From Undaria pinnatifida (taxonomy: Eukaryota > Sar > Phaeophyceae > Laminariales > Alariaceae), in assembly GCA_012845835.1 (NCBI GenBank), contig JABAKD010000013.1, forward strand, positions 3,395,128-3,459,127: a stretch of DNA of 64,000 nt, read 5' to 3'. The notes under the pieces were generated by a model. That model was not told the origin of the DNA and ran no database searches. It was given only the letters and a program-made list of their open reading frames with translations. Every line of letters begins with the position of its first letter. The first letter of the stretch is position 1. Shown in pieces: positions 44,301-55,799 of this stretch. The position numbers were made by a program, and so were the translations under genes.

Positions 44301-47300
44301 TAAGCGAGAAGTAGGGCGGCCCGCCCAGCCACCGTATCAACACCGCCATTAGCTCACGTTGCGCCGCATGGCGTGTTGCACCGCATATGTATGTGTAACG
44401 TACGCTCACCTGGGCGCGTCTTCTTCTGAAAGCCTGTCGAAGCTGCAGCCGCTGCCCCAGCCCCTCGCCCTCTCGGCGTCGCTGCTGCTGCTGCTTCCGG
44501 CGACCGGTCCAAGCTCTGGCGCCCTCTCATCCACCCTCTCTGCTACAAGCGTGGGGGACTGCCGGATCCCAATATCGCCGTTGCTAACCCTTGGGTCACG
44601 TGCGGCATCTGCAGGCGTGGTGTGCCTTGGTGCCGTGGTAATTGCCGCTGCCGCCGCTGCTTCTACAGGTAACGGCGAGGGGGACAGATGGGATTCCAGG
44701 GTCGTCGATGCTTCCTGGCGGTCGACGTAGCGGTGTCCTTGGGGTGCCTCGGAAGATCCTGCCCCCGCCTGCTGGTGTTGCTGTTGGTGTTGCTGTTGTT
44801 GCTGCTTCTGTTTCTGCTGCTGATTCTGTTGTTGCTGTTTATGTTGCTGCTGTTGCTGCTGCAGCTGTTTCGGCTGCTGTTGGTTGTACTGCTGATGCAG
44901 CTGCTGCCGTCGCGCATGCCTTCCTCGGTCTTGCGCCTCCCGGTGGCCGGGGCTTCCCGTCAAAAAGGGGCGCATGCCTTCCCATTGCTGTTCTGCCGGG
45001 CGTCGAGGAGGGCTGTTTTTGTTTTGGCGCGGAGAGGGCAAGGGGGGAGGGGGGGGGGGGGGTGTACTCAGTTTGTGGATGGCCGTAGTCGTATAACCAT
45101 AAACCCTCGCATCCCTACTATGCCGGGACGGAGCACGTCGGGCTTTCATCAACCAGGCAGATATTGCTTACACCAAGCGCGAAGCGCCGTGAGGTGTTCG
45201 GCGAGTCGCATGAAGGGTGAACCGCACCCTTCCAAGAATCGCTCGTAAGACGGACTTCGGCACCTTCTGCCTTCTTTCTTGCTTATGGATGACAGCGCCA
45301 ATGAATTACTTTGTTTTCAGGTGTGGCCACTCCAGAGACAGCAATGGGTACTAATATTTAACTGCCTCGTGGGCGCCTTACCATGTACACACTACGTGAT
45401 GCGATTATTCCCCTTGTGCGGAGTAAGGGTTCTCCACGCCGCACAATATAATCTACTCGATAACCATCATGGTGACGGCAACAAAAAAAAACGGTACCCT
45501 GGTTGTCTAGCTCACGCAGTGATTGGCATGTTTTACAGCGTCGTTGCCAACCAACGCCAACCTCAATATAATTAAAATGTTTTGAAGCGTCGGTGCCAAC
45601 CGGGGCCAATTATTATATGTATATTTTAAGGGGAGGGGGGGGGTACTCAGTTTGTGCATGGCCGTAGTCGTATGACCATAGACCCTCGCATCCCTACGAT
45701 GCCGGGACGGAGCACGTCGGTTTTCACCAACCAGACAGACATTGCTTGCACCAAAGCGCGAAGTGCCGTGAGGTGTTGGGCGAGTCGCATGAAGGGCGAA
45801 CTGCACCGTTCCAAGAACAGCTCGTAAGACGCACTTCGGTACCTTGTGCACATTTTCTTGCTTATGGATGACAGCGCCAATGAGTTACTTTGTTTTCTGG
45901 TATGGCCAGGGGGGGGGCAAGGAAGGCCGGTGCACAACACAGCAGAACAGCTTGTGGGCGTGGGGTTCTTGAGGAGGAAACAAAAAAAGGGAGGTGCTGC
46001 GCGGCACAACACAACCGCGACTGCGCGCGTTTTGCCAACAAGTGAAAGAGTACGAGTTCATAGGAGTACTACTGCAAAAAATCCCACACAATTTCGAAGT
46101 GGCTTGTTCCCTAACACATGGGTACCATATTGTTATAAAATGGGTTATAAATGGTGTCGCGCAATGCTATACACCTGCTCTGCGAACCAAATCCAAAAAA
46201 CGCAAACCGGACTGATATTACGCCAAGAAAAAAACGCACCTATACGAAAGAGACCTCTGGCGCGAATACGTCGTAGATCGTTCTCTGAGGTCCCCCTCCC
46301 CACACCACGGCAGACGCGACCGCCCACCGCCGCCGCCGCGGCCGCCACCGGTGCCGGCTAGGCCCATCGCCAGCGCTCGCCTTTCTTCGCTCGGCTCCAC
46401 AGACAGAGAGTGTCTCCTCGCCGAGTCGCCCCCTCCTCTCCCCGCGCCATCGCGTGGTGATGCAAGCTTAATATCCCACGCCAAGGGTTGCTTGCGCGGC
46501 GATTCCGTCCGCCTACCGCGGCCGAGCGAGTCCGCCCCAGCGGAAAAGTCAGCACCACCCGCGCCCCCGCCACGGCCGCCACTGTCTCTCCCACCTACTA
46601 CCATGACCGCCACCTCGGGCGGTGACCGGTCCCGGTCGCCTCTCGGTCTTCTCTGAGATTGTGCGCGCGGGGTGGCAAGGCCACGGCCACCGCCACCGCC
46701 GCGACCACCATCACCACCCCCGCGCCCATCACCACCACCACCACCACCACGACCATCACCGCCACGACCACCATCGCGACATTCGATGCCGGCATCTCCT
46801 CCTCCTCCAGAGACAGTATTCGCCTCGCGGTCATCCACATTGGCATCACTCTTGGCGGCCCACGCTGACACCGACCGATCCAGCATCGGCGACGGGGCGC
46901 CGAGCCGGCCTCGCGATGGCGGCCTACCCCTGGCCGACGCGGGAGGCCCTGTCGCTGCCGCCACCGCGGAAGCATCGGGAGCGCCAGCGAGGAGCACTTC
47001 CGAAGCGCTGGCCGCAAGCATTGCCGCGGACCCCCCGACCATGTCGGGTCTTCCCCCCGACCGCGAACTCCGGGTTCCGGTTCCGTTACTCGCGGTCGCG
47101 CCGCCGCCGCTGCCGGTACCGTCACTACCACCTTCCAAAGCCCCCGTCGCCGCCGCCAGTGCCGCCCCTGCCGCTGCAATCGCCTCCGCAGGGTCTGGAA
47201 CCCCCGACATCCTCCGATTGTGCTGCTGCTTCTGCTGCGGCTGCTGTCTCCGGTGGTTGTACTCAAACTCTCCCAGTAACGGGAGAGGGAACACGCCGGC

Positions 47301-50300
47301 TTCACTTCCCGATCGTTCTCGCGAGGCTCTCCGGCGACCCCCCAGCGGTGGGGACACGGAGTTGACTCCGGCGGGGGCGACGCGTGCGGGGCCGGCCAAG
47401 GACGCGGAGCGGCTGTGGCGGCCGTGGGGCGGGGTGCTGCGTCGCCTTGACGGCATCGACTGATCGATCCAATATCGGAAGGATGGGCGAGGGGGGGAGG
47501 CCAACGGCCACAATTAAGAGCCCGAAAAAAACAAAAATGGTGGCCAGGGATACAGGGCGCCGTTAGCGGCTGCAAAATGATGGTGAATGACCTTAATCGT
47601 ATTAGCCACAACGGGGTCGTTAGCGCCCGAAGAATGGCATCGGCAACCTTGGGAGTAAGCGCATGCGATAACAGGCCCAAACCCACGTCAAAGACACGCT
47701 CGATTCCGCTCAATAACAGGACAGGAGCACGACTGAGGTCGGGTTAAGGTTTGGAGCATTAAGACCGAAACCGGACGATGCGCGAACAAAGCGCCGGCTC
47801 GATTAAGGGGTGGCATGACGGAAACAACCGCTATCGTGCAAGAGAGGTACAGGTGACACTACGATATTTCCGACATATTCTAGAGCCGACACGGAACGCT
47901 TTGCCCCACCCCCACCCCCACCCCCCCGGGTCAAACTGCTGGACACCTGGTACCCACCAGCTCCCAACATATACCCATGCCAACGCACTCCGGTATAACA
48001 GCTATTCTGTTCGTGCTCACCTCGTAAATTTTCGTGTTCACCCCCCTGGAACCGGCGCCTCTCTCAGGCTTCTTCGCCCCGTTTTCGCACGATGTTTTTA
48101 ACCCGGTGGGGTAAATTCTGGCCGAAGAGCCTTCCTCCCATTCCGACGAGCCGTTGCACCCATTAACGTTTCTCAAGGGTCCGCGGCCAGACTGCACCCC
48201 TTCCGGCACGGAGTGTGTCGCGTGTCCGAGACCGTCCCCGTTGTCAGCTTTCCGCGTTGCGCTCGCGCGCATGTTCTTCGCCGCCCAGCCGCTGCTGAGG
48301 AGCCCGCAAACAGCCGTTCTGGTAGCGGGGGGGCGTGTTCGGTTGGTGTATGGTGGTGGTGGTCGGGTATTAAAGAGGCGAAACATCAGGGGGGGGGGGG
48401 GTTGGGGGGGGGGGGGGGGGGGGCGAGGGTAGCGGGGGATGGGAGGGTTGGGAGGGGGTAGGGGGGGTGGGAGGGGTCGGGGGGGGGGGGGGTGTATGGT
48501 GGTGGTGGTGATGGTATTGCTCTTGCCTGAAAAGGGAGGAAACACCACAAAAAAAACGGAAGTGCATGAAAACTGCCAGCTACAGAGGTACAAGGTCAAG
48601 ATTGCGCACATATCATATGGATGGACAAAGCCGACGTGTTTAGACATTTTTTTTCAAACGAAGCAACACGAGTGCGTAAGGCACGACAGCAATCAACGTT
48701 CGGGGCTTTCTTTCTCCTTTCACTACGTACTCCAAACCTTATTCCACACTAATTCCAAATACTTCAGCCCCAAAAACGTAGGTGCAAAAAACGGGATTTA
48801 CTGCCCGGCAGGAAGGCGGATCGAACTCGGGACAAACATAGATGCAGGCGGCCATTACCTGGGGAAGATCGCGTGCGGATCCCTTCGTCGAAGCTCTTCC
48901 GCCTGATACATGCACGCCTGCTGGCAAAGGAGCTCCAGCTGGCCCTCCGGAACAGGCTGCAAAGCGACGGAAAACAAAACAAGAACAAAAACGCGGTGAG
49001 GACACCGTCAAGAACGCGGCATCGCTGCCCCAATAATTGCTCGCGCTACACGGGAGGGATGTTAAAACATTTCAGTTACACAGGCCAGACGTACCGCTCT
49101 TATCGGAGATCCGCTCTTATCTCCGACTGGGCGTCATCTAGTGTAGGAATCACAAGGCGTAAAAAACCGATTTGACCTCTCATAAAAGGCATTGTGTCTT
49201 GCTAGGGACGCTATTAAGCCGGGCAGGGTATGCCACCGGAGCTAATTTTTCGGTTGGCTACGTACGCCGCGGCTTACTGAAGCTGCGATTCCTCAATGCC
49301 AACCATGGACGAAAGCTACGGCGGTAGAGGTAGAGGTTGCACCGAGCCATTTATACGCCTTCTCAGCTGCAAGGGAGCTCCACCCCATACCCCAAAGCTT
49401 AATAAGAACACACACCCAATAACACCCGCGATCGGAGTATCGCACTCAGCTTGCAAATATAAGTTTCGACGACATCTTCGATCTCACGGCTGGAGTGTAC
49501 TTCAACTTTTATATAAAACAAAAATGTCTTCTGAGAATAAAACAAGGCGCACCCGAGAAAAACAATTCCATCGCCAACACTATAGGTATACAACCAACAA
49601 ACTACATGCTGCTGCTTTCTTCAACGGTGTTGGGCAGATCCTCCTCAGAACTGCACACATGGTTTTCGGGGGTAAAAAATACTTGAAAATAGAGTGGAAT
49701 CAGTTTCGCAGTAGCAAAAGGGTTAAGGGGCTCCGCCCCGTCATTCATAAAACCCTTCGCCACAAAGAGGTACTGATTGTACCCCTATCGCAGAACGCCT
49801 CCCGAGATGCTGTGAAATCCGTAGGAGACCGCGGTTTGTCCCCCCTTTGACTGACCGCCCCTTAGCCAATAAAAAGCCGAAAGAGCCCTTGGCCCGCCTT
49901 CGCAGGCCCACCTACAGATATATATGACCGCCCCCGTGCGAGCGTGCTCTTGCCCAGCACCGACTAAAAGATGAACAAACGACGAACCAACGAACCTCCA
50001 GAGCCGTTTCTTGGCCGGGGAAGATAAGCGCCAAGTAGCCCCTGAGAGCCTCGAAACACCAAAGCCTCCCAAGGTGGGGTGTCCAAGAGGCGTAGTCTGG
50101 GTGGTTCTTGACTCTCGGCAGGGTAAGGCAGTAGCAAAGGTCGTTGAACTCCTTTCGGGAGCTTCCCGGCTCCAGCCGGTGCAAGGCCTGCGGCGGAAAA
50201 AGGAAGGCCGTGGGTGGCCCGGGATCGGATGGAACCGTCCGTTGGGTTTGGGTTTTTAGCACGACTCTCGAGCGTGGCTGTAAACCATGGCTGCAACGGC

Positions 50301-53300
50301 GATGACGACAACGACACCCATACCGATACAGCGGACACCTCGACTTACGGGGAGGTAGGGTTCGGGCCGAAAATCCCTCTCTTCACTACTGCAGAGTTCT
50401 TTTCCTAATTTTACTACTGGAAGTTAATGTTGCACGCTAATTCCAAGTAGTTCTTACCATTACTATTTGGCCTGGTCCAAGCCGAGGTGCCCTCTCCCAA
50501 CTGCGCTATTATCATACACCTGGCATTACCTAGGGGACCGCAAAGATTAACCCATAACAATTCCAAGTAGTTTGTCCCTAAACAACTTTGCGCAGCTCTA
50601 AAAGGGTCAAGCCGGGGTACCTACCCACTACTGCTGTGGCTATGAAGAATAGCGAGAACAATCAACCTAACATCACCAGCAACGTCTCCCAACCATGGCT
50701 CTCAAATACGGTTCCCAATCAAACGGATCTCAATACTGGCCTTCATAATGACTTCCAACTATACCTCAGCCATTGTTACCAACACACTAAGCGATCGAAA
50801 GGGTCGGCGAGGGGGAGAGCGGGGGGAGAGGGCGGGCTACTCATTTCGTGCATAGCGTAGTCGTATGACCATAGCTATTAGTCCTTCGCACCCCAACAAC
50901 GGCGGTCGGAGCAGGTCAGAGGGTTTTCCGACCAAGAAGACATCGCGTGCACGAAGCGCGAAGCACAGTAAGGTGTTCGGCGAATCGCATGGAGGATGAG
51001 CTGCGTTCTGTTAACAACAACTTATGAGGGAGGGGAGTGAGGGCGTACTCATTCCACACAGCCGCGGTCGTACGGCCATCAACGATGCCGTGACGGAGCA
51101 CGTCGAGTTTTCACCGACCAGGCGGGACTGGGGGGGGGGCGGAGGGGAGACGGCCTCACCTTAACCAGGGTGGAAGCGTTGTCTCCGCTAGCCTTATCTT
51201 CTAGCAGCTCTAAGAACTCCTGCTTGCGAAGCTCAAAGCAGGCACGATCGTGCACCGCAGTGCCAGGGTGGAGAGGCTTCGATACCCACAATGTGGAGGG
51301 GAGGGGGGCGAGAGGGGGGGGGCAACGAAGCCATGGGAGAGAGGGAAAGCATTACAGTCGTGACGGTGAACGGAGGGACGGGGGCAGGGGGGGGGGATAG
51401 TAGACCATGACATGTCAGATGCGCGACCCATGCACTATCATTGACTACATAAAAAATACCGGTACAACCTACTTCAGTACAAGTAGCCTTGACCCCCACC
51501 GTCTATCGTTTTCTCGGAGAAAACATGCAATGGGCAGTTAAGGGTGGGCTATCAACGATGCTGTCGCAGCTCGGTCAAGTCGTGCCCACCAAAGGCGACA
51601 CCTACATCAATCAGCACCTGCATCACCCGTTGCTCTTCACACAAGTGCGATATCATCGCTAAAACGCGCTGAACCAACCGTGGCGTCAGGGACAATCCTG
51701 GTCAATCCTCGGGTTTGCCACTGATGCGTAGGCGTGCATGAAGCTATGACACTCAAACCGTGACACGTGACCCATACAGAAACCTGGGAACTGGCAACAT
51801 CACCAACAACGGCGCATATGCTACCACGCTGCACTCTGCTATACCCCAAGTCTGCTTCTGCGAGTCCACCCATCAAACCAGGTGTGCAGCATGCAGCGAC
51901 GGTAACCCTGGGCCCCTGCTGGGTATCATATAGGTGTGAAATATCGCTTCTTTTCGTGCAACCGTCGAACGTAAGCCGGGGGTGCTATCTCCCCCGAACT
52001 CTCCTGGCGCTGGCCGCGGATTGCCGCAGCGCCGAACCCTGTCACAGATTAGTCGTTGCGAGCTTTTCAGGCATATGTTGGTTTCTCGATATTTTCCGCC
52101 GTTTTGTTGGTTGACTGCGGCCGTCGACGTGGAATCAGGGTGCTGGGGTAGGTCCTGTCAGCGGCTAACAGCATACCCAGGGTCGGTTTGAATGGCCACG
52201 GCCCGGGTACGATCAGATCTATAGGTGAAATGAGGATGCCAAGCTGGAGCATAGGGCTCGTGACGTTTTGAAAAAAACTTGAAAATTTAGTGTCAAACAA
52301 GTTATTCCTTGGTCCTCGGGCCATGAGAGCAACCATCACAGGCCCAGCGATTATTTTACAAGCACCACTGGCAGCACAGTTATGTATGCTCATACCTCGA
52401 TGAGGGTGATGGCGTCTCCCCACCGGCCGTCGAGCACGAGCGCCCTCAAGAAGGAGGCATCTTCTCCGAGATCCTCGGTCTGAACCCCCGCCTCCATCTC
52501 CAACGCGCGCATGGCCGAGATGTGTCCCCTTCGATGGAGATGCTCCTATTGTTGGCAGCCCGCAAAAAAGAGGGGACGAGGCGGGATGAAAACGGAATTC
52601 TTCCATGAGGCGTTTTCGTAACTGCTGGGTACAACCTACCGCTTCGACGAACGTGGCCACCTCTCCATGTAGGTGGGTGGGTCGGTTGGTGGGGTCCGTG
52701 GATATATGGGTAGTGGGTACAGCCCGCTGGAACAGAACTTGCCTTGAGGCGTTTTCGAAACTGTTGCATCTAATATATTGCTTCTCGACGTTGCCACCCC
52801 TCCATATAGGGTGGGTGGGTGGGTGGGCGGGTGTGTCAGGGCGAACATGTGCACTCCGTATTTAGTTGTCCGTACCCACTTTTGATTCGTCTGGGCGACG
52901 CGCCCAGCCCAGCCGATCCCCACCCGGTGGTGCTTAGATACCAGTGGTAATATCGGTTACGAGCGATCAGACGTTAGAACGCACTGTGGGCAGTACCAGG
53001 TACCTGGTATGTAGTAAATAACGCCTCCAACGGGGGGGGGGGGGGATTTTTTTGAAAGCGGTCAAGCGGCCGAAGAGCTAGTTGGTCGGTCGGGCGGGAA
53101 CGTCGGAACGCATGGATTGGATTCGCGACTGCGTGACCGCTGTGTGGCTGCCGATTACCGATTGTCGACTACCCGACTACCGAACGCTCACTATCGAACA
53201 CCGACTGCCGAGAAACGACTGCTAGTTTCACGGTCGATGCCCTGCTAACGTCGTAAATGCACGCACGCCTATTAATGTATACGTGGGCTGTGAGTTTGTG

Positions 53301-55768
53301 GGTTCCACCAAGTTGTTGATCGAAAGCTTTAGCTTAACAAGCTGCGTGATAATTCGTTCGATCGTGTTTTCAATGAGAGATGCCTAAAAAGGATACAGAG
53401 TGGGGCGGCGGCTCCTGTTCCCCTGGGTGCGGCTAGGGTCAACAGTTACAGCCATCAACAGGACAACTGTATTTTTCTAGGGCGATTTCTGTCCACCTCC
53501 AGATTCAGTACGTTTCGCCCGCCAGCCGCCAGCCACTCATCCAGACAGACCACTTGAGGAAGGCTCGCAGGGTCCTTCGCTACAAGTCGTTGTAGTCACT
53601 ACCTCGCCATCTAGCGGTTACGACAGCGGTCTACGACACGAGAAAGAGCGGGCAATCAAAAACTGGACCATGTGATCGTTTGCGCAATTTTTCTGGGCGC
53701 CGATTCGACAGGGTTCTCTGGAATGCACACGAGCAACGGCGGGGGAGGGTGTTCCACTCGCGTAGCACGAGCGGTAGGTGGTTGCGTCCGTCGGCAGTTT
53801 TTTGTGGTAGGTTAGGGCAGGCGTACGCGCGAGGGAAAAGGGGGGACCGGACCCCTTTTTCCCTTTGCGTTTCCATTTCAGGTGTATGCAGGCGTCTTCA
53901 TGCTGGGTTTTGGGGCAGCTTAACCCCCTCCTCCCCTCCCCGCCTTTGTCATTACAGAGTATGGCGTTGATTTCAATCATCTTCGTGGAAGAGGCAAACC
54001 AAACAGGTACTGCCCTGTTGCGTAACTGCTGTCGCTGTACCACACAACAGCAACGTTCATTCGCCGTTGTACACGTATCATAGGATGCACAGCCGACCAC
54101 AGATTGCAGACCAGAAACAGACAGATGACGACAAGCAGACCGCAGGAGCCACGACACAACATAGACTACTGTGTTACTAGAAGAAGACCGCAGGAGCCAC
54201 GACACATGAAACAATTACGAGAAGGAAGTTCGCAAAAGTCCCTCCGCCTTCCCTTCGCGCGGCTCGCATGGTGCTCTGCTGCTGCTGCTGCTTGCTGCTC
54301 TGCTGCTGCTGCTTGCTGCTACTGAATCCAGCTTACTGGCTCATACGATATCATACACGCGACAACAGCAGAGCTGTACCGATTCCCGTTGGCGTTTGGC
54401 GTTGAGGTGTTGAGGTGTTCAAAGCTTGAAGTTGCAGATACTGATTCAGAACTCATGGTTGAGGGTTGAGGACACGAGGACACACCCTTCAACAAAAGTA
54501 GGAGAGCTTACGTACGTACACTCGTATTCTAGTACGAATATACGTACGGCAGTCTTCGTGTGCGTATCATAGCGTATGCCTGGTATGCCATACGCGGGTT
54601 AAAAATCGCCGCAAGAAATGTGCAACACCAGTTCCAAGTGGTTCGCCTCCAAAAACCTGTGCGCAGTTCGAACGTGATGCGGGTTGGGGTTGGCGATAAC
54701 TAGCTTCGTCGTAGCGATAACCTACGATACGTCTAACGTCTAGGCTTAGGGTCTAGGGTTAGGGTCGAGGACATATTGTAAAAATAAGCATACACTCCAG
54801 CTGTGAGATCGAAGATTTTGTCGAAACTCATCTTTGCAAGCTGTGTGTGATACTCCGATCGCGCGTATTACTGGGCGTGTGTCCTCATTAAGGATTTTTT
54901 TTTTTTTTCGTCTCACACTTTTACTTTCCAGCTTCTGCACAAGCCGTGGTCACAGGTGTCGTCCCTTCTCCCCCCCGGTTCTTGCCTTCAATTTTTATCG
55001 CGCATAGGATTCAACATGGGGTTCAGCATTCCCACTGCTCGTCAGTTTCCATCGAGTGTTGCTAACTCACGCTCTCGCGCTTTCCGCAAGTCAACTTGTG
55101 CGCAAGAAAAAGTCCCAACGAATTTGTACGAGTATGCACTCGGCGGGGCTCGAAGTCACGAAACTGACCTATACCAGGCTCGAGGATAACCTGATACGCC
55201 ACCGGGGCGGCCGGATATAGGTCGGCGACTCCCCTTGGAACTACGAGCAACTATTTATAGTGTAGCGTGTACCAGGGTCAACAGGGTGAAGGATGCACAT
55301 ATATATGATAGGCGTCAGGCCTAATAAAATATGGAAAACCCGGACACTTCTGAGGTGAGCCCTCTGAGGTCCAGCTACCCCATCCCCCACGTGCACCTTG
55401 TGGTAATATATTGAAACTACACACCTGGACGGTGATATATCATCTCCGTGCGAAAAAAAACTGCTGGTGCCTTGGTACTGGTGGTATGCATTTACCATAC
55501 TCGCTGCTGTCAGATAGACGGTCGTTGCCCGAGCGCGCGGTACCGCGTTGAAGCTGTCGTGGCAATAATGATAAATTACGATACATAGCACTCCGCCTGA
55601 AGGGCAGCAGCGGGCGCATTGCATCTACGCATGGCAGGTGTGCCTTTGCTGACGGGCTATTTGCCGCCTGGCAGTAACACAACATGTTTGTACCTCCTGT
55701 CGTAGTCCAGATTACTTGCAAAAAAATAAGACCCCTTTGTATCTGGTACATATCGTGCGATGCCTGGT

Positions 55769-55799
<31 letters not shown>

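Noticed and set aside
44642-45248. Plus-strand frames with poly-Leu and poly-Val runs that look like membrane segments
   Set aside because: They are the antisense of the CAG/CAA-type polyQ tract in exon 7.
46622-47463. 247- and 263-codon plus-strand frames rich in Pro, His and Arg
   Set aside because: They are antisense to exon 6 of the WDR47-like gene and follow from its Gly/Arg-rich, GC-rich codons.
54743-54770. Interstitial telomere repeat (ttagggtctagggttagggt)
   Set aside because: Only two to three imperfect units; too short to separate from chance.
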